NCBI GenBank assembly: GCA_002440975.1 | Contig: DJWN01000136.1 | Location: 1 to 48,542, forward strand | Direction: 5' to 3' | From: Bacteroidales bacterium UBA6229 | Lineage (GTDB): Bacteria > Bacteroidota > Bacteroidia > Bacteroidales > F082 | DNA: 48,542 bases | In this document: positions 32,211 to 40,805 of the stretch, piece by piece | How positions within the stretch are numbered: the stretch's first letter is position 1 | How the letters are laid out: the number at the start of each line of letters is the position of its first letter | The notes under the pieces: generated by a model | The model's input: the letters and a program-made list of their open reading frames with translations, nothing else | The model's database searches: none | What the model was told of the DNA's origin: nothing | Position numbers and translations under genes: made by a program

Positions 32211-32240
32211 TTGACTTTTTTCAATTTTAATTTACTTTTG
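32211..32240 (+). promoter_or_regulatory. promoter of the blaI-M56 operon
   Basis: TTG at 32211-32213, a 19-bp spacer, and TACTTTTG at 32233-32240 (perfect TAnnTTTG). Two palindromic operators lie immediately downstream, where bound repressor would block initiation. Confidence 0.7.
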
Positions 32241-32250
32241 TACAATATTT

Positions 32251-32266
32251 AACTAAATAATTAGTT
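32251..32266. promoter_or_regulatory. BlaI-type operator 1
   Basis: AACTA, six bases, TAGTT; extended half-sites TAACTAA and TTAGTTA at 32250-32267. It begins 10 bp after the -7 element. Confidence 0.7.
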
Positions 32267-32270
32267 ATAA

Positions 32271-32286
32271 AACTAGCAACTTAGTT
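32271..32286. promoter_or_regulatory. BlaI-type operator 2
   Basis: AACTA (32271-32275), six bases, TAGTT (32282-32286): same geometry as operator 1, 20 bp (two helical turns) downstream and 3 bp before the ATG. Confidence 0.65.
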
Positions 32287-32289
32287 ACG

Positions 32290-32670
32290 ATGAAAGAACT
32301 CACCAAGGCAGAAGAACAGATCATGCATGAATTATGGAGGCTCGAAAAAGCTTTCGTGAACGATATATTAGAGCAATTACCTGAGCCCAGGCCTGCCTAT
32401 AATACGGTTTCGACGATAGTGCGGATTCTCGAACGCAAGGGGTTTGTTGGGCATGATGCATTTGGCAAAAGTCATCAGTATTTTCCGGTGATTACTAAAA
32501 AAGAATATTCGCAACATTTGGTTAAAAATCTGGCTGGTAATTATTTTAGTAATTCCGTGAAACAGATGTTTTCTTTTTTCTCCAAAGAAAAGAAGCTGAG
32601 TCTTTCTGAGCTGGAAGAGCTGAAGCAATTAATTGAAAAGGAGATAGAACAAAAATCTACAAATCAGTAA
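32290..32670 (+). CDS. BlaI/MecI/CopY family transcriptional repressor
   Basis: 126 aa. Winged-helix DNA-binding domain (about 1-72) with the family pattern LTKAEEQIMHELWRLEKAFV, then AYNTVSTIVRILERKGFVGH (recognition helix and wing). The helical C-terminal dimer domain carries the site cleaved by the sensor protease in relatives. It is expected to bind the AACTA-N6-TAGTT palindromes in its own promoter (autoregulation). The M56 sensor gene follows 2 bp later, a standard two-gene module. No beta-lactamase gene is present, so the inducing signal is unknown. Confidence 0.93.
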   Translation: MKELTKAEEQIMHELWRLEKAFVNDILEQLPEPRPAYNTVSTIVRILERKGFVGHDAFGKSHQYFPVITKKEYSQHLVKNLAGNYFSNSVKQMFSFFSKEKKLSLSELEELKQLIEKEIEQKSTNQ

Positions 32671-32672
32671 CC

Positions 32673-33935
32673 ATGGAAGCCCTGCTCTACTGGAATATTC
32701 GTGCAGCAATTTATCTGTTGATTTTTGCAGTAGCCTATTTTTTGGTTTTGCGTAGAAATGCCAGCGTAGTTTTCAATCGGTTTTATATCCTTACAAGTAG
32801 TGTGCTGGCTTTGTTGTTGCCATTGCTGCCAACAAATTTTGTGGAGATAGAAGCTTATACTGTTTTCCCTTCGGTTAACTTACCAGAGCTATTGATTGAT
32901 TCGGCAAACAATTCTGTTGCAGATATTGAGCAGCAAAATAGTTTTTCGATCAATATGCTGTTTGTTTTTGCGTTGATCAGTCTTGGGTTTGTGCTTCAGT
33001 TTGTTGTTCGGTTGTTAGTTATCGGCTTTCTGATTTGGCGGGGAAGAAGCTTTGAAAATCAAGGGATGAGACTTGTTAAATTAAAAAGTGACAAAGTGCC
33101 TTTTTCATTTTTTAATTGGTTGTTTGTTTCGGAGCATTTGCTCAATGATCAGCGTTTTGATGCGGTGCTGGTGCACGAAAAGGCTCATGCCAAACGCTTT
33201 CATTCGCTGGATATTCTTTATTTTGAGTTACTTCAGGCGGTTTTTTGGTATCATCCGGCCTGGTATTTTTTACGCAGCGAACTAAAATCCATGCATGAGT
33301 TTGAAGCTGATCAGCTGGCTATAAAAAAAGTTAACAAATCAAGTTATCAAAAAACTTTGCTGGAGCTAACCACTTATGGCGGAATGCTCTGGCTTACAAC
33401 TCCGTTTAATGTTTCACTAATTAAAAAACGTATGCTTATGATGAATCAAATCAAGGGGAATCAGCCTGCCCGAAAATGGTTGAAATTAACTTTACTCCTG
33501 CCCTTTTTTGTGGCTGCAGTTTTTATTCAGTCCTGCAATTTTGCAACAGAACCGATCGAAGAAGTAAAACTGGAAGAGGATCAAACACCCGCTTTTAAGC
33601 AAGAACAAGCACCTGGTGAAGAAGTATTTACTGTAGTTGAAGATGCGCCAGAATTTCCAGGCGGACCCACTGCAATGATAAATTTTCTTGCCAATAACAT
33701 CAGCTATCCCGAGGAGGCTCGTCGCGATTCCATACAGGGTACGGTTTATATCAATTTCGTTGTCGAAAAAGATGGAAGTGTATCCAATGTGAAAATCCTC
33801 AGAGGTATTGGTGGTGGTTGTGACGAAGAAGCCAAACGAGTCGTAGAATTACTGCCTGAATGGAAACCGGGTTATCAAAGAGGACAAGCCGTTCGTGTAT
33901 CTTTTAATATTCCGGTAAAATTTAAACTGAACTAA
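32673..33935 (+). CDS. BlaR1-type M56 membrane metalloprotease with TonB C-terminal domain
   Basis: 420 aa. Membrane helices at about 10-26, 35-54, 94-122 and 272-290 surround the zinc-protease motif HEKAH (168-172) with a downstream Glu in MHEFEADQLA. The periplasmic tail (about 300-420) ends in a TonB_C-type domain (PEFPGGPTAMINFLANN, then GTVYINFVVEKDGSV and FNIPVKFKLN) rather than a penicillin-binding domain. It probably senses an envelope signal and inactivates the BlaI-type repressor. Common in Bacteroidota; the signal and target genes are unknown. An operator and a terminator follow the stop codon. Confidence 0.92.
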   Translation: MEALLYWNIRAAIYLLIFAVAYFLVLRRNASVVFNRFYILTSSVLALLLPLLPTNFVEIEAYTVFPSVNLPELLIDSANNSVADIEQQNSFSINMLFVFALISLGFVLQFVVRLLVIGFLIWRGRSFENQGMRLVKLKSDKVPFSFFNWLFVSEHLLNDQRFDAVLVHEKAHAKRFHSLDILYFELLQAVFWYHPAWYFLRSELKSMHEFEADQLAIKKVNKSSYQKTLLELTTYGGMLWLTTPFNVSLIKKRMLMMNQIKGNQPARKWLKLTLLLPFFVAAVFIQSCNFATEPIEEVKLEEDQTPAFKQEQAPGEEVFTVVEDAPEFPGGPTAMINFLANNISYPEEARRDSIQGTVYINFVVEKDGSVSNVKILRGIGGGCDEEAKRVVELLPEWKPGYQRGQAVRVSFNIPVKFKLN

Positions 33936-33951
33936 TTTTTTTCTGTTATAT

Positions 33952-33967
33952 AACTAAAAAATTAGTT
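33952..33967. promoter_or_regulatory. BlaI-type operator 3, downstream of the M56 gene
   Basis: AACTA (33952-33956), six bases, TAGTT (33963-33967): same spacing as the two promoter operators, but located 17 bp after the M56 stop codon and before the terminator. Confidence 0.6.
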
Positions 33968-33979
33968 TGAAAACCCTGA

Positions 33980-34007
33980 CTGCCTGAAGATCTCAGGCAG
34001 TTTTTTT
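33980..34007 (+). terminator. intrinsic terminator of the blaI-M56 operon
   Basis: CTGCCTGA (33980-33987) and TCAGGCAG (33993-34000) form an 8-bp perfect stem with a 5-nt loop, followed by seven Ts (34001-34007). Confidence 0.9.
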
Positions 34008-34013
34008 ATAAAC

Positions 34014-34083
34014 GAAACAGGCGCCTGCGGGGAGCAGCGCGCCTGTGTCAATAGGAGAAAATTGAAATGTATAACCAAAACCG
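34014..34083. repeat. 70-bp hairpin-containing direct repeat, copy 1
   Basis: GC-rich 5' half ACAGGCGC-CTGC-GGGGA-GCAG-C-GCGCCTGT (34017-34046) folds into a stem of 8 + 4 bp with a bulged C and GGGGA loop. The 3' half (to 34083) is AT-rich and includes AGGAG about 8 nt before an ATG. It differs from copy 2 at one base (34039). The gap 33936-34282 holds no convincing gene: only operator 3, the terminator and these two repeats. Confidence 0.85.
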
Positions 34084-34191
34084 AACATTAAACATATAGG
34101 CATGTAAAATGTTCGATGTTTTGTAGAAAAAAAGTAATTATTTTTTGATGATTAATGTAACTAGCAGAAAATCAGAGATTCATAAAAAAGT

Positions 34192-34261
34192 GAAACAGGC
34201 GCCTGCGGGGAGCAGCACGCCTGTGTCAATAGGAGAAAATTGAAATGTATAACCAAAACCG
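34192..34261. repeat. 70-bp hairpin-containing direct repeat, copy 2
   Basis: 69 of 70 bases match copy 1, offset 178 bp. The single change (G to A at 34217) weakens the outer stem by one pair. Read on the minus strand the hairpin is followed by TTTCACTTTTTT, so this copy could also end the leftward yceI transcript. Confidence 0.85.
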
Positions 34262-34282
34262 TAATAAGAACAGTGAATTGTT

Positions 34283-34840
34283 TTATTTGTTCAAGGCTTC
34301 AGGTAAAATATCCACATTTACTTCAATTTTTTCTGAAATATTAGTAATTACAGCCTGTGGAATTTTAATGTCATAATCGGCAACGGCTACATAAAATGTT
34401 GATTTACCCTGTATTTTTCCATCCTTCACCTCAAAAGTGCCTTGTTCCGAAATTTTTTGAGTTACACCATGAATGCTTAATTCACCTTCAATTTGTGCCT
34501 GATAAGAGCCTGGTGTTGAAAAGTCAATTTCATTCAGGTTTGTCACTTTTCCCATAAAGGTGGCATTGGGAAACTTATGACTTTCGATATAGTTTTCGTT
34601 GAAGTGCTCCTGCATCAAAGCCTTTTCAAATTGAAAGGATTTCATCAGCACACGGAAGATAAAATCACCGCTTGAAATATCCAATGCGCTGTTAACATGA
34701 TTATTAAAGGCTTCAATTTTTTCTGTTGGTGCGTCAGAATAAAAATGAATTTGGCCATTTTTGGTGATGTATTTTTGTGCTTGCATTTGAGTTCCAAGCG
34801 CAAGAAATGTTATCATGAGCATTACAATTAGTTTTTTCAT
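34283..34840 (-). CDS. YceI family protein (secreted), paralogue 1
   Basis: 185 aa from ATG 34840 with a signal peptide (about 1-21, ending in QMQA). The longer frame to 34915 is rejected because it lacks a signal at its N-terminus. The YceI lipocalin-like barrel is recognisable: GQIHFYSDAPTEKIEA, then VNSALDISSGDFIF, ALMQEHFNENYIESHKFPNATF and EGELSIHGVTQ. Relatives bind polyprenyl or other lipids in the periplasm. It is similar to the second YceI gene at 39022-39579. Last gene of a leftward six-gene run; OB-fold gene is 17 bp upstream. Confidence 0.88.
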   Translation of the reverse strand: MKKLIVMLMITFLALGTQMQAQKYITKNGQIHFYSDAPTEKIEAFNNHVNSALDISSGDFIFRVLMKSFQFEKALMQEHFNENYIESHKFPNATFMGKVTNLNEIDFSTPGSYQAQIEGELSIHGVTQKISEQGTFEVKDGKIQGKSTFYVAVADYDIKIPQAVITNISEKIEVNVDILPEALNK

Positions 34841-34857
34841 CGGGCTATTTTTTTTGA

Positions 34858-35286
34858 TTAATAAATTACACTGCCATGTTCGAGGATTACATCGGTTTGA
34901 TTGTATCCGGTGCAAAAACCCTTTAAGGTGATACTATGCCCTGCTGTGATGTTTGAAAGCTTTTCATCGGGAATCATGCTAACGCGAACGCCTTCGTTTC
35001 CAAACATCCCTTCGGAAAGTATGAAGTAGAAAATCGTCTGATCTCCACTATGTTCTATTTGGGTTAAGTGGCCTGAAAGTTGAATCATTTTACCGATAAA
35101 ACGTTCATTGGCTTCTGCTTCATTTACTCTAAAAGTTGTGAAACAATTTTCGGCTGTAAGGCTGATTTTGGGTTCGAGCTGCGCATAATCGGGATGTGCT
35201 TTGTTGTAAACAAATACATAAACATAAGTGGCAGCGGCAATACCAATCACAGTAAGTACAGCCAGTATTTTGATCCATTTTTTCAT
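34858..35286 (-). CDS. membrane-anchored OB-fold (tRNA_anti-like) protein
   Basis: 142 aa from ATG 35286, chosen because it starts with a typical Lys-rich membrane anchor (about residues 5-25, KILAVLTVIGIAAATYVYVF). The extracytoplasmic part (about 40-142) is a small OB-fold: LTAENCFTTFRVNEAEANERF, then KMIQLSGHLTQIEH, VRVSMIP and the final ITLKGFCTGYNQTDVILEHGSV-like strand, matching the tRNA_anti-like family. Two Cys may form a disulfide. Lies between YceI and the LytTR regulator gene (112 bp gap). Confidence 0.75.
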   Translation of the reverse strand: MKKWIKILAVLTVIGIAAATYVYVFVYNKAHPDYAQLEPKISLTAENCFTTFRVNEAEANERFIGKMIQLSGHLTQIEHSGDQTIFYFILSEGMFGNEGVRVSMIPDEKLSNITAGHSITLKGFCTGYNQTDVILEHGSVIY

Positions 35287-35398
35287 AGTGAAGGAATTTT
35301 TTGGATTTGATGTGGCGAAAGTAACTGCATTATTAACCCATTGAAAATCATTTCGGTTCAATAAGAAAGAATAAGAAAGAATGAGATTTGAACAGGAA

Positions 35399-36178
35399 TT
35401 ATTGACCGCTGAGCCAATCTCTGAAAAGCGGCGAGCGGTCGGTGCTGCTGATCGTTTCGATGGGGCAGGAAGGTTTTAAAATCACTTTTATCCGTGATTT
35501 GCTGTAAGTGTGTAGTTTGTCGATGGCATCAAAGCTGATGATCGTTGCGCGATTGATTCTGAAAAATTGTTGTTTGTCAAGTTGGGTTTCTAATTGATCA
35601 AGACTGTAATCGACAGGATATCTGCTGCCGTCGTTAAGCATGGCAAAAACGATTTTGTCTTCTATATAAAAATAGGCTGCTTCATGAGCTTCAAAAGTTT
35701 TGATCTGACTGCCCCGCTTAACCATGAAACGCATTGTTTTTTTTGGTTTCTGCAAGGCTTCGAGGCTGGCCAGCAATTGATTAAAATCGGGCATTGCCTG
35801 AGTTTTGCGTTGCTTTTCAAATTTTTGAATGGCTTTTTCAAGTGCGTCTTTTTTAACTGGTTTCAGCAGATATTCCAAGCTGTTGAGTTCAAAAGCTTTG
35901 ATGGCATATTCATCATAAGCGGTCATAAAAATCACAGGACAACTTACAGTAATTTGTCTGAAAATCTCGAAACTATTGCCATCAGCCAGTTGTATATCCA
36001 GTAAAATCAAATCTGGTTCGGGATTATTTTTCAGGTAATCAACACTGGATGCAATGTTATCGAATGTATTGAGCCAGATTGCTTCCGGAGCAATTTCTGT
36101 TAACAACCTTTGATGCCGATTGGCTGTGGCTTGCTCGTATTCAATTTGTAAAACGGTAAATGTTTGTGATGTCCTCAT
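35399..36178 (-). CDS. LytTR family two-component response regulator
   Basis: 259 aa from ATG 36178. The receiver domain (about 1-115) has the phospho-acceptor Asp in LILLDIQLADG, with FMTAYDEYAIKAFE and LLKPVKK as later receiver motifs. The LytTR DNA-binding domain (about 155-259) has RFMVKRGSQIKTF, then YFYIEDKIVFAML and FFRINRATIISFDAI. The ATG overlaps the stop of the upstream propeller kinase gene (TGA 36177-36175), so the pair was co-translated. That kinase is now frameshifted, which leaves this regulator without its cognate partner. Confidence 0.92.
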   Translation of the reverse strand: MRTSQTFTVLQIEYEQATANRHQRLLTEIAPEAIWLNTFDNIASSVDYLKNNPEPDLILLDIQLADGNSFEIFRQITVSCPVIFMTAYDEYAIKAFELNSLEYLLKPVKKDALEKAIQKFEKQRKTQAMPDFNQLLASLEALQKPKKTMRFMVKRGSQIKTFEAHEAAYFYIEDKIVFAMLNDGSRYPVDYSLDQLETQLDKQQFFRINRATIISFDAIDKLHTYSKSRIKVILKPSCPIETISSTDRSPLFRDWLSGQ

Positions 36179-39006
36179 TTGAAAATCAAAGGTAAGTAAA
36201 TACAAAAGTGTGTTTCGTTTTTGTGCACCCGAATATGCTTGTTGGCGAAATTGAAATACCGTTCTGCTATGTTTTTTACACCCAATCCCGTTGATTTTTC
36301 TGTGTTTTGTTTGGGTTGTAAAGGATTACAAAACACCAGTTCATTGGCTTTTATGGATAACGAAATCTGTAATGGCATTGCCCGGCTGGCCTGATTATGT
36401 TTTAGTGCATTTTCGGCCAGCATTTGCAGGCTCATTGGCGGAATCATGGAATTCAAAGCATTATCATCAAGACGGATTTCCATTTTTAAGCCATCGCCAT
36501 AACGTTTTTTTGTAGCGCAAGATAGTTTTCCAGAAGCTGTAGTTCTTCTCTGAGGCTGATCAGTTCGGTATCTCTGAATTGCAAAATCTGTCTGAAATAG
36601 TCACTTAGTTGTTCGGTATATTCCAGTGCTTCTGTTCCATTTTCTTCAATCAAAGCCATCAGGGTGCTGAAACTGTTAAACAGAAAATGCGGATTTACCT
36701 GATTGCGCAGGTTTCGATATTCAAATTCAGCTCGTTCGCGTCGGAGTTGTTGTTCTTTTCTGATTTTCTGAATCCTTTGTTTCATAAGCAGCAACCCAAT
36801 AAAAATCAGTATTAGCAGACCCGAAATCCAGACATACCAGCGTTTCCAGAAGGGTAGCAAAATTTTTATTTGCTGACTTATTTCCGGCTGAGGTAAATAA
36901 GACGGCAGACCTGAAAGATTAATTTTCAACGTATAATTTCCGGGTTCAAGAGCATTGTAATGGATTTGGCGTTCCGCGTCAAGCGGTATTCCTGATCATA
37001 TCCTGCCAGTTTGGATGCAAATTGCAACCTTTCGGGTTGGGGATACCACAAAGCAGTATAGCTTGCGCTTAATTGGTTTTGCCTGGAAGTGAGTTTTATC
37101 AGTGTTTTTTTGGTCAGGTTTTCTCCAAAACTATGCAATTCGTTTAAAAATAAAGCTGCTTTTCTGTAGCCTAATTCCTCCACCTGACTCAGGATTTGTA
37201 AGCCAAAAGGTGTTCCAATGTAAATTGTCTTGTTTTGATCCTGACTAATCACATTCAGGTCAGGCTGAAAACTGCCTAGTCCGTAAGCATTACTCAGTGG
37301 ATAAACCACACCGTTTTCGGTGTGAATCAGGTCTATTCCGCCAGCCGTAACAACAATAAGGAATTGATCTCCGGCTTTTTTGGAGTGAGGTCACCGTCAT
37401 TGAACTAAGGCCATCGGTATTAGTGATATGCTTTAATTGATTGTTCTGGAAGCGATAAATTCCATTGTCGGATGCTGCAAACCAGATACCACCATCAGCA
37501 GCTTCTGCAACAGAGTAAATAGAATTATCGGCCAGCGTATCCGGGAATGGCCTTTTGAAATGGCCATTTTCAAAATAGAGCAAGCCCTGCCCATTAGTTC
37601 CCAGCCAGATGCGATTTTTGATTCCTTGAAAAGGTGGTACACATAATTGGTTCCCGAATCATTGGTTTGGTCAAAGGATTGAAAACGCAGCTGATTATTT
37701 GATTGAATATCTCTTGAAACATCTCCCAGACTTGCAATCCACAAGGTGTCGCCACGGCTTTCGAGTGAGAGGATATTGTTATTGATCAGCCCGGAGGATT
37801 CTGTGTATTGCTTAATCGCTTTATTTTTTGGATGATAACACAACAATCCCTGATCAAAAGTACCGATCCAAATGCGATGGTTCTTCGTTTGGTGCAAGCA
37901 CGTGATAAAGGCGTTTTCGAAAGCTGTTCCCCGTAGGGGAAAATTGATTTTTTCAGTTATTCCATCTTCAATACGATGTAAACCTTCGGCACTGGCTATC
38001 CATAAGTTATTTAGTGATCATTTAAAACTGCCTGTATTTCAGTAAATCCCGATTTGAAGCGGATCAAATGTGCTGCTGTCCAGCCCAAAGATTTTTCTGT
38101 CCCAACCCACAAACCTCCGATTTTTGAGGGCAAAACACATTGTAGATCACCAGACAAAACAGATTCAGGAAAATCATAAACATCAGTTTCATCGTCTTCG
38201 GTTGAATAGGAAAGTAGTTTTTTGCCTGACTGGCTTATCCAAAGCCGGCCTTCGGCAAATTTCAACATTTCAACGCGTTCATCGGTGTGTTGGAAGTTAG
38301 ATACATGTCCTGTTTGCGGATCAAAATAGCTAAAACCACCTTGCTGAAACCCTAACCATAATCCCTTTTCAGGATCGAGCGTCATTGCTGTTACGATGAG
38401 GTCGGGAAGATCTGTAAAGTGCTTAATTTGCAATGAATCAGCGCGATTATCAATACGATAAATGCCTGCATCGGTAGCGGCCCAAATTGCATTATCAACG
38501 AAATGCAAGCGGTAGATATAATCATTCATTGCATGATTTATGTGCGTAATCCGGCGTATTTGCCTGTCCTTTGATAAACGTGCTATTCCATCGCCATAAG
38601 TTCCAATCCAGAGTGCAGAATCTTTGTCGATAGTAAGTTTTGAGTCTGTCGCGCTGAGCTTTAGCAGGTGTTCAAATCCATTGGTTTTGCTCCAAAAGAG
38701 TAAATTGCCTTTGTTTAAACCAATAAAAAATCCTGAGTTAGAGAATAGAATTTGCTTTACATCAGTATGTTGCAAGCTGTCGGGCAGGGCAATTAAGCTG
38801 TAAGTAATACCATCAAATTGAAAAACACCTCCTGTAGAGCCGATATGCAACAAGTCCTTATCGTTTTCGGCCAGACAAACAATTGGTTTGTTGTCCATTG
38901 ATTGCCCGGGGATATACGTTCTGGTATAGAGTGTTTCGGCTTGCAGAAGGCCCGACCAAAAAGCCAGCATGTATAAAAAGCCAAGTATTTTTTTGACGGA
39001 CAACAT
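36175..39006 (-). pseudogene. two-component-regulator-propeller / LytS-type histidine kinase, broken by five frameshifts
   Basis: A signal peptide, some seven-bladed propeller repeats (xxxLWIGTxGxGL), a Y_Y_Y-type domain (ending NALEPGNYTL), one membrane helix (about 36820-36880) and a LytS-type His_kinase/HATPase module can be read only by changing frame. Breaks are near 38013 (loss of 1 nt), 37615-37619 (A6 to A5 on the coding strand), 37375-37381 (gain of one A), 36978 (loss of 1 nt) and 36505-36511 (A8 to A7). The His-box RNQVNPHFLFNSFSTLM and C-terminal GLGVKNIAERY are intact as residues. Either a recently dead gene or clustered sequencing errors. Confidence 0.85.
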
Positions 39007-39021
39007 GAATTAATTTTAGCT

Positions 39022-39579
39022 TTATTGTTGAGTTTGTTGTTTCAATTGGGCTTCAATTTTAATTGCTATCACCGGAGCAATCTTTTTGGAAACCACTTTT
39101 GGAATACGGATTTTGTGGTCTTCGAGGGCAATTTCAAGATATGCATTCACTTTCACCTGATTTTCCTCATATTGCAGTCTGACATTGATGATTCGCTCCT
39201 GTTTGATGCCATGAATATCCAGAATACCTTTGGCACGAATTTGCTGTGTAGTTCCTGATATCCAATTTAATGGCTCGATAATTCTGGCCTGAAATGTAGA
39301 ATGTGGATACTTTTTGGATTCCATATAATTTTCGTGGAAATGCTCTTGTTGTAAAGGACTGTTAAAACCCTCAAAAGTGCGGTTTTCGAGTATAAAAAGC
39401 ACAGCATTATTGGTGGTGTTGAGGGCTCCTTTTAAATGCGATGAGCCAGCTTTAATAAGTTCGAGCGGGGCATTGGATTCAAAATCTATCCTCCCGCTTT
39501 CGGTTGTGAAAACAGAAGTTTTTTGTCCGAAACTGCTCAACACAACAAATGAAATGAATAAAGTGAACAAGTATTTCAT
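39022..39579 (-). CDS. YceI family protein (secreted), paralogue 2
   Basis: 185 aa with a signal peptide (about 1-18, VLSSFG|Q). The YceI barrel matches paralogue 1 at LQQEHFHENYMESKKYPHST (compare LMQEHFNENYIESHKFPNAT) and at LDIHGIKQ. Probably a periplasmic lipid-binding protein. It overlaps the upstream EEP gene by 4 bp (ATGA) and ends 15 bp before the start of the broken kinase gene, so it belongs to the same leftward run. Confidence 0.88.
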   Translation of the reverse strand: MKYLFTLFISFVVLSSFGQKTSVFTTESGRIDFESNAPLELIKAGSSHLKGALNTTNNAVLFILENRTFEGFNSPLQQEHFHENYMESKKYPHSTFQARIIEPLNWISGTTQQIRAKGILDIHGIKQERIINVRLQYEENQVKVNAYLEIALEDHKIRIPKVVSKKIAPVIAIKIEAQLKQQTQQ

Positions 39580-40646
39580 TCTGTTGGTGGTTTCAAATTT
39601 ACTTCAATCATCACCGGATTATGATCGCTTATAGCGAAATCAAGGTCGAATGTTTTCAGGTAGAGCAAATCGACATTTGGCGACAAAATAAAAAAGTCGA
39701 TTGTGGTTGTTCCGGTGATTCCTTTACGGTAGGCCTCGTGCATTTGCCTGTTGGAAGGCACTTTTGTGTCATAGGCAAATTTCCAGTCCTCCGGAAAGAA
39801 GTGATCAGGAAACTGTACCGGTGCATTGGTAAAATGATGACCTGAATTATAAGTTGGATTATGCATCTCAGTTGGATTCATATTCCAGTCGCCTCCTGCA
39901 ATAACAAAATTTCCCAACTGGTATTCCAGCAACATTTGATCGCGAATGGCTTGTAGTTCGTGTTGCATTTTTTGCGGATCATCAATAAAGGCTGAGTTGT
40001 GCGTGTTAAAAATCACCAGTTCGTTTCCCAGACTGGTGGCAAACCGGCTTTTGATAAAACAACGATCAAGCAAAAACATCCGATCGGGCCAGCCGGCAAT
40101 CTTAGGGTAGGAAAAACGTACATTTTCAATTGATTTATAAGCAGAAAAAGTTAGCATTCCGGCTTCAACTTTTCCCATGGGTTCATACACCGGAACTGGA
40201 ACAAAAGGTATTTTGTAGTTCACAGCAAGTATCATTTCATGATTGGGGAGCAAAGGTGCCAATTGTTGCGATTGATCAGTGAAATAGGTTCTTTTGGCAT
40301 TAAAATCAACTTCTTGCAACAGGAGAAAATCAGCATTGGAATTCTGAGCGATCCAGCGCGAAATCTGATGCATCCATTCCTGACTTTGTTCCTTGGTAGC
40401 TCTTATTTTTGTGCCTCCATCGTAGAAGAAATCCATTTCTTTTCCAAGACCTCCGTAACCGATATTCCAGCTGACAAAGCGCAGGGATTCGCTTCCGGTA
40501 TGACGCATAATTGCTTGTCCTTCGGTTGTGATTTTCATTTGTGCCGGCGGATTAAAATCATTCATTTGAATGAAAAGTAAAAATATGCCTAAAACGATTA
40601 TCAGTAGCACCAGCAAGAAAGCAAGTGATCTAAAAATCTTCTTCAT
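39576..40646 (-). CDS. membrane-anchored endonuclease/exonuclease/phosphatase (EEP) family protein
   Basis: 356 aa from ATG 40646; an ATG six codons upstream (40664) is an equal alternative. N-terminal membrane anchor (about 5-28). The EEP domain has RFVSWNIGYGG (metal site), LLLQEVD (catalytic Glu), NTHNSAF, GGDWNMNP and the terminal SDHNPV motif (catalytic His). The family contains nucleases, inositol-phosphate phosphatases and sphingomyelinases; an extracytoplasmic anchored form next to YceI lipid-binding proteins suggests a lipid or phosphoester substrate (inference). First gene of the run towards yceI. Confidence 0.88.
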   Translation of the reverse strand: MKKIFRSLAFLLVLLIIVLGIFLLFIQMNDFNPPAQMKITTEGQAIMRHTGSESLRFVSWNIGYGGLGKEMDFFYDGGTKIRATKEQSQEWMHQISRWIAQNSNADFLLLQEVDFNAKRTYFTDQSQQLAPLLPNHEMILAVNYKIPFVPVPVYEPMGKVEAGMLTFSAYKSIENVRFSYPKIAGWPDRMFLLDRCFIKSRFATSLGNELVIFNTHNSAFIDDPQKMQHELQAIRDQMLLEYQLGNFVIAGGDWNMNPTEMHNPTYNSGHHFTNAPVQFPDHFFPEDWKFAYDTKVPSNRQMHEAYRKGITGTTTIDFFILSPNVDLLYLKTFDLDFAISDHNPVMIEVNLKPPTE

Positions 40647-40805
40647 GAGCTTTTTGTTTTGCATCAGGATAGCTTAAACATTCAAAGTTGTAAAAGCTAA
40701 AATACAATTTTATATAAATCAGTACTGTTAAAGTGCTGACTTAACATTTTTTATGGCAGGATATATCCAATAATTGGCCGGAAGACTTTACTTTCGTTGT
40801 TGCAT

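Noticed and set aside
34014..34261. CRISPR-like repeat-spacer unit
   Set aside because: Only two copies, 70 bp each with a 108-bp interval, no cas genes, and the repeat has an internal hairpin plus a non-palindromic tail.
36486..38010. Several separate small genes on the minus strand
   Set aside because: They join by single-base frame changes into one propeller histidine kinase, so they are pieces of a pseudogene.
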